Below are positions 1 to 6,481 of a stretch of DNA of 12,047 nucleotides, piece by piece. Origin of the DNA: Clostridia bacterium (GTDB lineage: Bacteria > Bacillota_A > Clostridia > Oscillospirales > SIG627); contig JAFVYT010000231.1 of the NCBI GenBank assembly GCA_017508505.1, positions 1 through 12,047 on the forward strand, written 5' to 3'. Under the pieces are notes generated by a model, which had not been told where the DNA came from, did no database searches, and saw only the letters and a list, made by a program, of their open reading frames with translations. The number at the start of each line of letters is the position of its first letter. Position 1 is the stretch's first letter. A program made the translations under genes and the position numbers.

Positions 1-2
1 AG

Positions 3-47
3 AATTTTGAATTGCCCGCAAGCTTTGAGGAGGAAGCGAAAGAATGA
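3..47 (+). CDS. 3' end of upstream gene, probably spoIIIAF (partial)
   Basis: An open frame enters from the left edge and stops with TGA at 45-47. It overlaps the next gene's ATG in an ATGA junction, a usual sign of translational coupling inside an operon. Only 14 residues are visible, ending in an acidic stretch (FEEEAKE), too few to recognise by themselves. The assignment to SpoIIIAF, a membrane component of the SpoIIIA channel, rests only on the conserved order spoIIIAF-AG-AH. The spoIIIAG Shine-Dalgarno site lies inside these last codons. Confidence 0.45.
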   Translation, partial: NFELPASFEEEAKE

Positions 48-541
48 AGCAAGCAAAAATGGCGTTGGATCCGAAAAAAATTGCAATTTTGTCTATTTGT
101 TTTGTCCTGGGTATCATCTTTCTCTTGATTTCTGAATATAAATTGGATGAAAAGACCGATGAAGCCGACGAGAGCGAGTTTTTTGACGAGGCAGTGTACA
201 CCGAGCGTCTGCAGGAGCACTTGGCCGCGATTCTGGAGGAGATGGAGGGAGTCAGCGAGGTGAACGTAATGGTGACTCTGGAGAGCGGAATCCGCTATCG
301 CTACGCCAGCGAAACCTCCAAAAGCCAATCGGGAGAGCGAAGCTCCAGCGAGGTATTCCTGATGATGCAGGAAAAGGACGGGGCATCCCTTCCCATTTTG
401 ACCGAAACCCTCTACCCTTCCGTGCGGGGGGTGAGTGTGGTGTGTCGGGGTGCCGCTGACCCCGCAGTGCAAAGGCGGATCATCGGGCTGGTGGCAAGCA
501 CCTTGAACTTGAACGAAAACCAAATCTTTGTAAGCGAATAA
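44..541 (+). CDS. spoIIIAG: Stage III sporulation protein AG (SpoIIIAG)
   Basis: SpoIIIAG forms a large oligomeric ring in the intermembrane space on the mother-cell side of the SpoIIIA-SpoIIQ feeding-tube channel, which is needed for late forespore gene expression. The 165-residue protein has a short basic N-terminus, one membrane helix at about residues 11-30, an acidic linker (34-48), and then a ring-building-motif fold split in two. The first half is about 50-81 (an amphipathic helix, then EVNVMVTLE). The second is about 129-164 (GVSVVCRGA, a helix, then LNLNENQIFV). The stretch between them (82-128) corresponds to the beta-triangle insertion. B. subtilis SpoIIIAG is about 229 residues, so this copy is compact. 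GAGGAGG at 27-33 precedes the ATG. spoIIIAH follows about 10 bases later. The call rests on the C-terminal motif, the topology and the neighbour. Confidence 0.9.
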   Translation: MKQAKMALDPKKIAILSICFVLGIIFLLISEYKLDEKTDEADESEFFDEAVYTERLQEHLAAILEEMEGVSEVNVMVTLESGIRYRYASETSKSQSGERSSSEVFLMMQEKDGASLPILTETLYPSVRGVSVVCRGAADPAVQRRIIGLVASTLNLNENQIFVSE

Positions 542-551
542 GGAGGCACAG

Positions 552-1202
552 ATGAATCAGCTCAAGACCATCGAAATCAACGAAGAAGAGGAAGAATGGA
601 CCTCGGAGGAAACGGCTTTGGTCCCGCAGGAGGAAACGGAGGAGCGACCCGCGTTCCCCGTGGTGGGAAAATGGATGGAAAAGCTGCGGGAGAAGGTAAA
701 GCCCTTCCCCTGGAAGGGGATCAACGCCAAAAACGCCATCATTGCAGGATGTCTTGTCATCGTAGCGGTGGCCGGTTATCTGAACATCCGCTACGGTGCC
801 GCAGAAACCCCCGTGGCGGAAAACCCCGAGGAAGAGGCAGGCGAGGTGCTGGTGGTGGAGGATTACTTCACCAGCGCCATCATCGACCGCGAGCGGGCAA
901 GAGGCGAGGCTCTTGAGGTGCTCGTGGGCATTACCGAGGACGAGGGAGCAAGCGAGGTAGCAAAGACCGAGGCCTTCTCGGAAATGGAGCGCATCGCCAA
1001 CGAGACCAGCTGGGAAATCGACATCGAAAACCTTGTGAAGGCCAAGGGCTTTGAGGAGTGCGTGGCCATCATTTCTGACGGAAATGCCAACATCGTAGTG
1101 GAATCCGAGGGGCTGACCCCCGGGCAGATCGCCCAGATCAAGGAGATCGTGTATCTGGAATCGTCCATTCAGCCTAAGGACATCAAGATCATCGAAAAAT
1201 AA
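552..1202 (+). CDS. spoIIIAH: Stage III sporulation protein AH (SpoIIIAH)
   Basis: SpoIIIAH is the mother-cell partner of the forespore protein SpoIIQ (or its clostridial counterpart). The two interact across the intermembrane space and help keep the channel and the engulfing membranes together. The 216-residue protein has a long acidic N-terminal region (1-60), a single membrane helix at about 62-80, an acidic linker, and the family's extracytoplasmic domain. In that domain DYFTSAIIDRERARGEALE (about 104-122) matches the conserved Arg/Glu-rich helix, followed by IENLVKAKGFEECVAII (about 158-174) and an IVVESEGLTPGQIAQIKEIV segment (about 181-200). The start is fixed by AGGAGG at 541-546, five bases before the ATG. 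B. subtilis SpoIIIAH is of similar length but has its membrane helix almost at the N-terminus, so the 60-residue cytoplasmic extension is unusual. It is the last gene of the operon. Confidence 0.93.
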   Translation: MNQLKTIEINEEEEEWTSEETALVPQEETEERPAFPVVGKWMEKLREKVKPFPWKGINAKNAIIAGCLVIVAVAGYLNIRYGAAETPVAENPEEEAGEVLVVEDYFTSAIIDRERARGEALEVLVGITEDEGASEVAKTEAFSEMERIANETSWEIDIENLVKAKGFEECVAIISDGNANIVVESEGLTPGQIAQIKEIVYLESSIQPKDIKIIEK

Positions 1203-1203
1203 A

Positions 1204-1240
1204 AAAAAGAGAGAAGCAAGTGATTCGCTTCTCTCTTTTT
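1204..1240. terminator. Bidirectional intrinsic terminator between spoIIIAH and the CAP lipoprotein gene
   Basis: A perfect inverted repeat pairs AAAAAGAGAGAAGC (1204-1217) with GCTTCTCTCTTTTT (1227-1240) around a 9-base loop. It is flanked by T-runs on the plus strand and, through the A-run at 1201-1208, on the minus strand. It can therefore end both convergent transcripts: spoIIIAH stops at 1202, and the minus-strand gene's TAA begins at 1241, at the edge of the stem. Confidence 0.9.
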
Positions 1241-2528
1241 AAGGTAAGGAATAAAAAATCTGCGCTCCGTACACGCTCAAGGGATCCTCTCTTCTGACAA
1301 AGCCGATCCCCACGTGAGTAAAGTTCTCCGATAGGATATTTTCCCGATGCCCTGCAGAATTAAAATAGGCGTCGCAGACAAAGAAGGCGTTAAAGTACCC
1401 GACGGAGATATTCTCTCCTGCCCAGCTCCAAAAAACCCCCTTTTTGTTCAGGCGGTCCCCGTAGGAGCCATCGTGATCGAAAAAGTCCTTCTCGATCATA
1501 TAAGCGGAATACTCCTCCGCCACCTCCCTCGCGGTGTCGGACCAATTCAAGGGGCTCAGACCCCTTTTGACCCGAAGCGCGTTGACGTAGTAAAAGGACA
1601 GAAGGTTCTGTCCGGCGTAATTGGAGTAGATGCCCGCGTCATCCATATAGTCGTAGCGACACTCGGAATAGCGCATCCAAAGGGCATAATAATCGCCCCC
1701 TGCAAGGATATCCCGAAAGCCAAAGATGCGGCAGGAGCCTGCGTCCTTATAATACGCATCGGAATTAACGTCGCGAAAGCCCGAAAAGGAGGCGGCGGTG
1801 ATGCGGGAGCCGTCGATATAAAAGGATGCCGAGGGATCCATGGTAAAAACACCCCACAACCCCACGGCATCCGTTTGGATCACGGTAAGGCGGGCAAGGT
1901 CAGAGGCATAGACGTAAGAGGTGAAGCTCCCTTCCCTGATCACAGCGCTGGGAGTACCGAGCTTGGAAAGGAGGATCCCTTGACTTTCGTCAAAGGAAAG
2001 CTGACAGTCCAGAACCACGATTGGGGCGGAAAGGCGGGCGTTGCAACGGACGCAGACGCCATCGATCACCGCGTGACCCAAGGCCTCCGCAAAGACTTGA
2101 CCGCAGCCGTCACAACGGGAGGGAGAGGTACAGGTGGCCTCGGAGGGCGTGTGAGGAACGGTGGGAAGGTACTCGTTTAAGACCTGACCGCATTCACAGC
2201 GGTTCTCCCGTATCCCCATAGCGATGCAGGTAGAGGGCTTTTCCCAATTGAGATAAAAGGAATGAACGTGGTTCGGGTCCTGCGGCTCCTCGGTATCAGG
2301 CTCGGGTTCCTCCGTTTCCGGAGGGGTCTGAGGGATCGTTTCGGGAGGAGAGGGATGCGTCTCAGTGGGAGGCGCCGTCTCGGGCAGAGTGACGGGAGCG
2401 CCCTCGGAGGAGAGCTCCTTTCCGACAGGCTCCGAGCTGTCCGTCCTTTCGGGAGAAACGGACATACAAGAGGTCAGAAAGGAAGCCAGAAGAAAACAGA
2501 CAAGCAAAGAGCAAAAAAGCTTTTTCAT
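1239..2528 (-). CDS. CAP-domain (SCP/YkwD-type) surface lipoprotein with cysteine-pair modules
   Basis: This 429-residue predicted lipoprotein has a hydrophobic signal with lipobox LTSC, so Cys21 should be lipidated and the protein anchored outside the membrane. Residues 41-86 form a Pro/Thr/Glu-rich spacer. Residues 87-163 carry Cys/His modules (C101, C111, C113, H126, then C133, C139, C142, H152, then C159, C162) that look like small metal-binding or disulfide modules. Residues about 175-285 resemble the CAP-associated N-terminal domain (LSKLGTPSAV, SYVYASD). Residues about 305-428 are a CAP domain with FFDHDGSYGDRL (H352), GENISVG (E372), SAGHRENILS (H394) and HVGIGF. Bacterial CAP proteins of this kind are secreted or wall-linked, and their activity is mostly unknown. 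The ATG is preceded by AAAGGAA. It lies 21 bases after the metallo-hydrolase stop and is the last gene of the minus-strand unit. Confidence 0.88.
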   Translation of the reverse strand: MKKLFCSLLVCFLLASFLTSCMSVSPERTDSSEPVGKELSSEGAPVTLPETAPPTETHPSPPETIPQTPPETEEPEPDTEEPQDPNHVHSFYLNWEKPSTCIAMGIRENRCECGQVLNEYLPTVPHTPSEATCTSPSRCDGCGQVFAEALGHAVIDGVCVRCNARLSAPIVVLDCQLSFDESQGILLSKLGTPSAVIREGSFTSYVYASDLARLTVIQTDAVGLWGVFTMDPSASFYIDGSRITAASFSGFRDVNSDAYYKDAGSCRIFGFRDILAGGDYYALWMRYSECRYDYMDDAGIYSNYAGQNLLSFYYVNALRVKRGLSPLNWSDTAREVAEEYSAYMIEKDFFDHDGSYGDRLNKKGVFWSWAGENISVGYFNAFFVCDAYFNSAGHRENILSENFTHVGIGFVRREDPLSVYGAQIFYSLP

Positions 2529-2549
2529 CGCGGTTCCTTTCGTATCAAA

Positions 2550-3188
2550 TTATTTTAATTCCGCCGCGTAGGCTGCGATTCTCTCCCGCACGCGGGAGAG
2601 GGTCGCGGTGTTGCCGTGCCCCGGGCAAAGCTTACAGTCTCCCTCAAGGGCGGCAACACGGGCAAGAGAGGCGGAAAGGGCCGTCTTATCCCCTCCCCAA
2701 AGATCGTACCGTCCGTAGCCGTAGGCAAAGACCGTATCTCCGCAAAAAAGGTAGCCCTCCGAGGCAAAGCAAACGGAGCCGGGGGTATGACCCGGGGTAT
2801 GAAGCACGCGAAAGCGCATCGTGCCAATCTCGATCACCTCCCCGTCCTCCAAAAGACGGGTGGGCTTTACCTTGGGATAAAAGGAGGTATCTCCTCGATA
2901 ATAGAACACGGCGGAGCTATATCCCGGATGGGAAAGCATCTCGGCATCGGCGGAGTGAACGAGAATCTCGGCCCCCGTCTGCTCGGCCAAATATTTGACC
3001 CCCTGAGAGTGGTCAAAGTGTCCGTGGGTCAAAAGGATGTGGGTAGGAGTCAGCCCCTTTTGACGGAGCTTTTCCAAAATCCCTTCCCCATCCATACCGG
3101 GGTCAATGACGGCGCAGGAGCCGCTTTCATCAAAGCAAAAATAGGTATTGGTGCGAAGGGCACCGAGACAAAAGGTCAATACTTTCAT
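2550..3188 (-). CDS. Metallo-beta-lactamase-fold hydrolase, glyoxalase II-like (YcbL/GloB type)
   Basis: This 212-residue cytoplasmic enzyme of the metallo-beta-lactamase superfamily probably hydrolyses a thioester or other small ester; the substrate cannot be told from the sequence. The dinuclear metal site is complete: THGHFDH gives H55, H57, D59 and H60, followed by H134 in LHTPGHTPGS, D151 in LFCGDTVF and H191 in CPGHGNT. The length fits the short glyoxalase II-like group that lacks the long C-terminal domain of classical GloB. An in-frame reading from 3233 adds 15 residues, but those codons lie in the end of the preceding dGTPase gene. The ATG at 3186-3188 gives MKVLTF, a typical family start, with GAGAG a few bases upstream. 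The gap to the dGTPase stop is 7 bases, so the two are co-transcribed and probably translationally coupled. Confidence 0.9.
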   Translation of the reverse strand: MKVLTFCLGALRTNTYFCFDESGSCAVIDPGMDGEGILEKLRQKGLTPTHILLTHGHFDHSQGVKYLAEQTGAEILVHSADAEMLSHPGYSSAVFYYRGDTSFYPKVKPTRLLEDGEVIEIGTMRFRVLHTPGHTPGSVCFASEGYLFCGDTVFAYGYGRYDLWGGDKTALSASLARVAALEGDCKLCPGHGNTATLSRVRERIAAYAAELK

Positions 3189-3195
3189 AATACTC

Positions 3196-4398
3196 TCAAA
3201 AGCTGATGATCTCGTTAAAGCATTCCATCGCATAGCGATCGCTCATTCCCGCAATATAGGAGATCACCGCCTTGGCATAATCCTTCTCGTCGGTGATGTC
3301 GAAGATAGCGGGATTTTGATGGATGGGGTCACGGATGAGGGTCCAATAGCTGCGAAGCCACTCCATAAAGGAATTGGTCACCTTGGGATAGATGCCACGA
3401 AGCTCGTCCAAACGCTCGAGCGTATCCAAGCTGTCGAAGCAATCAAACAAAAGACGGAAGATCTCACGGATGACGATCTCAAAGAACTTTTCCGCACGGG
3501 CAACCCGAGGAGCCCGATAAATATAGCGAAGGTTAAAATCCCCGAGGAGCTTGATGAACTCATTGGTGCGAGGAGAAAAGCAGATTCCGGAACCCGGGTC
3601 CGAGGAAAGGCAAAGATCGTTGATGAGGTAGTTGATGATGATGGTATTGTTGATCTTGTCCCCCGCATACTCGCAGACGAGGTCCTCCAACTCCTCCATA
3701 TTCTCACTTGAAAGAACGCCCAATGCAAGGGCATCCTCGATGTCACGGCCGATGTAGGAAATACGGTCAGCCATTTTGACCACACATCCCTCGTAGGTGA
3801 AGGGATTGACCCTGCCCGCCTCGGCGATGGTCTCCAGATCGATGGCATCCCTTCGGGGATAGAGGTGGTTTTCTGTTGCTTCGCCGCAATGACAGATCAG
3901 CCCGTCCCGCACGGCGTAGGTCAGATTCAGATTTTGCCTCTGGCGGCGATCGTCCTCCAAAAGCTCAATCTTATCTACAAAATAGAGGCTGTTCTTCTCG
4001 TGCCAGAAGGGCTCCCCCAAAACGTTTTTGGAGATGTCGTTCAAGACGCGCTCTCCCTTATGTCCGAAGGGAGAGTGACCGAGATCGTGGCCGACGGCAA
4101 TGGTACGGACAAGCTCCGAATTCAACCCGAGAGAATCGGAAATGGCGCTGGCGATGGACTCCACGTGGAGCACGTGCTCAATGCGAGTGCAAATATGGTC
4201 GCTCTGAGGGGAAAAGAACACCTGCGTTTTATGCTTGAGCCTGCGAAAGCCCGAGGAATGGATGATGCGGGTATAGTCCCGAAAGAAGGGGCTGCGGGCA
4301 TCGTTGTCCCTGGTGTACAAGGGCGTAAGACGATCTGTGGCCACGTCCCAATCGGGATTGGTTTGGGTCATGGCGAGAGCACAAAACTTTTTCTCCAT
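3196..4398 (-). CDS. dgt: dGTP triphosphohydrolase-like HD-domain protein
   Basis: Family members hydrolyse dNTPs, classically dGTP, to the nucleoside and inorganic triphosphate, and so tune dNTP pools. This 400-residue protein has the family's N-terminal region (residues 27-75, RDNDARSPFFRDYTRIIHSSGFRRLKHKTQVF) and the metal-binding set of an HD phosphohydrolase: H75 in RIEHVLHVE, H104-D105 in AVGHDLGHSPFGHKGE, and D211 in KMADRISYIGRDIEDA. The C-terminal third is helical and less conserved. It is shorter than E. coli Dgt (about 505) and close to the short dGTPase-like proteins of Gram-positive bacteria, whose substrate range is often broader. AAAGGAG precedes the ATG and overlaps the end of the membrane-protein gene; the gap is 13 bases. 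True dGTP preference cannot be read from sequence, so dgt is a family-level symbol. Confidence 0.92.
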   Translation of the reverse strand: MEKKFCALAMTQTNPDWDVATDRLTPLYTRDNDARSPFFRDYTRIIHSSGFRRLKHKTQVFFSPQSDHICTRIEHVLHVESIASAISDSLGLNSELVRTIAVGHDLGHSPFGHKGERVLNDISKNVLGEPFWHEKNSLYFVDKIELLEDDRRQRQNLNLTYAVRDGLICHCGEATENHLYPRRDAIDLETIAEAGRVNPFTYEGCVVKMADRISYIGRDIEDALALGVLSSENMEELEDLVCEYAGDKINNTIIINYLINDLCLSSDPGSGICFSPRTNEFIKLLGDFNLRYIYRAPRVARAEKFFEIVIREIFRLLFDCFDSLDTLERLDELRGIYPKVTNSFMEWLRSYWTLIRDPIHQNPAIFDITDEKDYAKAVISYIAGMSDRYAMECFNEIISF

Positions 4399-4411
4399 AG
4401 CAAGGCTCCTT

Positions 4412-4912
4412 TTAAAAGCGAAGTCGGTTGCGTAGCTTTAACAGATACCAGATCAGAAAGCGGTCCAGCAGAATATCGTACAGAACGAAGCAGACGTTTC
4501 CCAGAACCGCGAGGGTCGCATACATCCAAAGCGCCTCCGCCGTCCCCGTGAGAAGTGCGGAAAGCAACAGGACGAGGCCAAAGGACAGATTGAAAAGAAG
4601 CGTTTTCACAAAGCGCGAGAGAAGGCTTTTCAGCATATTCAGGCGCTTTTGCGCCACGGGATACCAGCCGAAAAAGGCAAGAAAGCATACGGCGGGACTT
4701 TTAACGGGTAGAAGCATAGACAAAAGACCCGCAACCGCAAAGACCGAAAGGGCGGTTTTATTTCCGTATTCCGAGGCAAGGATCATCACGATCAGCCCTG
4801 CCAGAATGGAAAGAGAAAAGTCCATGGTCTCTACGATGCTCCCGAGGCTCATCACAGCCACGCACATCGCCGCCATCAAGGCGGAGATGCTGAGGCGTTT
4901 CGTATCCTTCAT
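4412..4912 (-). CDS. Small polytopic membrane protein, unknown function
   Basis: I do not recognise a named family with certainty. The 166-residue protein has about six hydrophobic segments (roughly 9-28, 32-48, 52-69, 72-86, 102-121 and 128-148). Its N-terminus (RLSISALMAAMCVAVMSLG) resembles the first helix of ECF-transporter S components and similar small clostridial membrane proteins. A FFGWYPVAQK motif at about 80-89 sits in the central loop and may be the family signature. The C-terminus is basic (LRNRLRF). An S-component role would normally need ECF A, A' and T subunits, and none lie in this window. The ATG lies one base after the J-domain gene's stop (TGATATG), so translation is almost certainly coupled. 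The dGTPase gene follows 13 bases later. Confidence 0.75.
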   Translation of the reverse strand: MKDTKRLSISALMAAMCVAVMSLGSIVETMDFSLSILAGLIVMILASEYGNKTALSVFAVAGLLSMLLPVKSPAVCFLAFFGWYPVAQKRLNMLKSLLSRFVKTLLFNLSFGLVLLLSALLTGTAEALWMYATLAVLGNVCFVLYDILLDRFLIWYLLKLRNRLRF

Positions 4913-4913
4913 A

Positions 4914-5507
4914 TCAGCAGCAGGAGATCAGGTCGCCGCCGCAGCACTCGCACATACAGTCCAGACAGATCAAATTGGAGCAGATGTCGCAAGTGTTACA
5001 CTCCCGATAGGTTCCGTTGGGATGATAGGAGCCATAGTTTTGCTGTGCTCCCTGAAAACGGCGGTACATCGAGGCATACTCGGAATTGGAGGGCTCGGCG
5101 GTATGGGCGGACTGGAAGTGGAAGGCCGCGTCGTTATAGTTGCGGCGATACATCGCGCAGAGCCCCTTGAGGTAATGCCATTCCGCATCTCGCAGGGACT
5201 CCCCGTCCAAAATGGCCTCTGCCTCACCGAGGCGACCGGAGGAGATCAGGCTGCGCACCCGCTCGTTTCGCGGAGCGGCACCGTGGGAGCCCGCGGAGGA
5301 GGAGTGGGTATTCCCCCCTGCACGCTCTTGGAGAACCTGATCGTAGGCCTCGTTGATCTCCTTCATTTTCTCCCCTGCAATGTCCGCAAACTCCGTGTTG
5401 GCGTAGTTGTCGGGGTGGTATTTCTTTGCCAATTCCCGATAGGCTTTTTTGATTTCGTCGTCAGTTGCCTGAGGGGATACCCCCAGAACCTTATAAGGAT
5501 CTCTCAT
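4914..5507 (-). CDS. J-domain protein with TPR-like middle and cysteine-rich C-terminal tail
   Basis: The first 62 residues form a J domain ([20 protein letters not shown], then HPD at 31-33), so the protein should stimulate an Hsp70 (DnaK) ATPase. It is not DnaJ itself: it lacks the Gly/Phe region, the four CxxCxGxG zinc repeats and the substrate-binding domains. Residues about 80-155 look like a short helical, TPR-like pair ([25 protein letters not shown]). The last 28 residues (170-197) hold ten cysteines: 170, 173, 176, 181, 184, 186, 188, 189, 196 and 197. No signal peptide or membrane helix is seen, so a reduced, metal-binding tail is more likely than disulfides. The start ATG lies inside the end of the DUF5685 gene (17-base overlap), with GGGAG upstream. 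The membrane-protein gene follows after one base. Confidence 0.88.
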   Translation of the reverse strand: MRDPYKVLGVSPQATDDEIKKAYRELAKKYHPDNYANTEFADIAGEKMKEINEAYDQVLQERAGGNTHSSSAGSHGAAPRNERVRSLISSGRLGEAEAILDGESLRDAEWHYLKGLCAMYRRNYNDAAFHFQSAHTAEPSNSEYASMYRRFQGAQQNYGSYHPNGTYRECNTCDICSNLICLDCMCECCGGDLISCC

Positions 5508-6375
5508 TGTTCATCTCCCGGTTGGGTTTCATTATTTTCTTTTCTGCCGCAGGCAGGCCGAGGCAGACAATATTTTCGCAAAGGGCAAGAAGCGCTTCGT
5601 CTCCGTCCACCAGATCGAGCACCTTCTTCATTTCATCCACGAGGAAGGATAAAACCTGATCCAGACGGTAAAGGGTTTCCTCGTCCGGAAGCTTATGCTC
5701 CTTCAGGATGGGATTGAAGGCACCGCTTTTTAAATCCTTTTCCCGGTCGTCCAGGGCATCAAGCGTGTATAGATACCTTCCCAGATGATCCCCCAGAGCG
5801 GAAAGGAAACGCGCCTCGTTCCCTGTGGTGCCGTAGGAAAAGGCCTCCTTGAGACACGCTCCGAAATTGCCGCACATCTCGTCAAGGCTTGCCCCCTTTT
5901 GTTCCAACGCTCTTCCCTCTCGAAGAGAGGCTGCCATTTGGTGCAGGAGATCCTCGTAATCCGGGTGCTTTCGAAGAAAGCGGCGAGAGGAGCGGCGCAG
6001 GAGGGGCAGATAGAGCCGCAGAACAAGACGACGGAAAAAGGGGCTGTCCCCATCCAAAAGGTCGTCCTGCATCTTCTCCATTGTCAGAAAAAGGGTGACG
6101 GCAGCTGCGTGCTCCAGACTCCTGTTATGAGAAAGGCGCATTTTGTTTTTACGGAAGGGATGCAAAAGGCAATGGTCCCTCTCAAGGCTCATCTCCTCCC
6201 CCGTCACAAGCTGGCGGCAAAGAGCGAGAAAAACAAAGTCGTAGCTGAAAAAAGGAAGCAAGGCTCGGGCACCGATCACACGGACGGAATGGCACAAGCC
6301 GCAATAGGCGGCCCCGTAAAGACGGTGGTGCTTGACCCGAAGCTCTCCCTCACTGCATTTGACGTATCCCAGCAA
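5491..6375 (-). CDS. DUF5685 family protein
   Basis: This 294-residue protein of unknown function is recognised by its family-like start ([20 protein letters not shown]), an AAYCGLC motif (C25, C28) and a later C69 followed by HP (DHCLLHPF). It is mostly helical and rich in Arg, Lys and Leu. Two Asp-rich motifs stand out: DDLLDGD (104-110), and [18 protein letters not shown] (205-222). These recall the paired metal-diphosphate motifs of squalene/phytoene synthases; that reading is my inference. The start codon is TTG at 6373-6375, chosen because AAGGAGAGG lies six bases upstream and because it gives the family's usual N-terminus. It is the first gene of the six-gene minus-strand unit and overlaps the J-domain gene by 17 bases. 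Confidence 0.82.
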   Translation of the reverse strand: MLGYVKCSEGELRVKHHRLYGAAYCGLCHSVRVIGARALLPFFSYDFVFLALCRQLVTGEEMSLERDHCLLHPFRKNKMRLSHNRSLEHAAAVTLFLTMEKMQDDLLDGDSPFFRRLVLRLYLPLLRRSSRRFLRKHPDYEDLLHQMAASLREGRALEQKGASLDEMCGNFGACLKEAFSYGTTGNEARFLSALGDHLGRYLYTLDALDDREKDLKSGAFNPILKEHKLPDEETLYRLDQVLSFLVDEMKKVLDLVDGDEALLALCENIVCLGLPAAEKKIMKPNREMNNERSL

Positions 6376-6381
6376 AATAAA

Positions 6382-6390
6382 CCTCTCCTT
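6382..6390 (-). promoter_or_regulatory. Ribosome binding site deciding the TTG start of the DUF5685 gene
   Basis: On the minus strand AAGGAGAGG sits six bases before the TTG at 6373-6375. No ATG in the right frame is better placed, which supports a TTG start for this gene. Confidence 0.8.
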
Positions 6391-6404
6391 ATACCAGATA
6401 TATT

Positions 6405-6434
6405 ATTATACACGATACGGCGCACAATTTCCAT
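6405..6434 (-). promoter_or_regulatory. Candidate sigma-A promoter of the six-gene minus-strand unit
   Basis: The minus strand has a consensus -10 TATAAT (6405-6410). A weak -35, ATGGAA (6429-6434), lies 18 bases upstream. The predicted transcript start is about 20-30 bases before the TTG of the DUF5685 gene. It faces the plus-strand promoter at 6453-6481, so the two units diverge from a 134-base region. The weak -35 leaves room for an activator or a modest basal level. Confidence 0.55.
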
Positions 6435-6452
6435 AGTTTTTCCAATTTTTCC

Positions 6453-6481
6453 TTGCAAAAAGATATAAAGGCAATTATAAT
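6453..6481 (+). promoter_or_regulatory. Sigma-A-like promoter of the CBM9-like/GNAT unit
   Basis: TTGCAA (6453-6458) and a perfect TATAAT (6476-6481) are separated by 17 bases, about 30 bases before the ATG at 6510. A second -10-like TACAAT lies at 6485-6490. AGGAGG at 6499-6504 is the ribosome binding site, so the leader is very short. Confidence 0.8.

Noticed and set aside
1347..2180. A 277-codon open frame on the plus strand
   Set aside because: It is antisense to the CAP lipoprotein gene, whose lipobox, Cys modules and CAP motifs are convincing. The plus frame has no ribosome site or known motif.
3189..3233. A 15-residue N-terminal extension of the metallo-hydrolase
   Set aside because: Those codons lie in the end of the dGTPase gene and would make an uncharacteristic N-terminus. 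The ATG at 3186-3188 gives the family-typical MKVLTF start.
4428..5717. A 429-codon open frame on the plus strand
   Set aside because: It lies antisense to the membrane-protein, J-domain and DUF5685 genes, all of which have recognisable motifs and ribosome sites. Its translation shows no domain and has low-complexity features, so it is a shadow frame.
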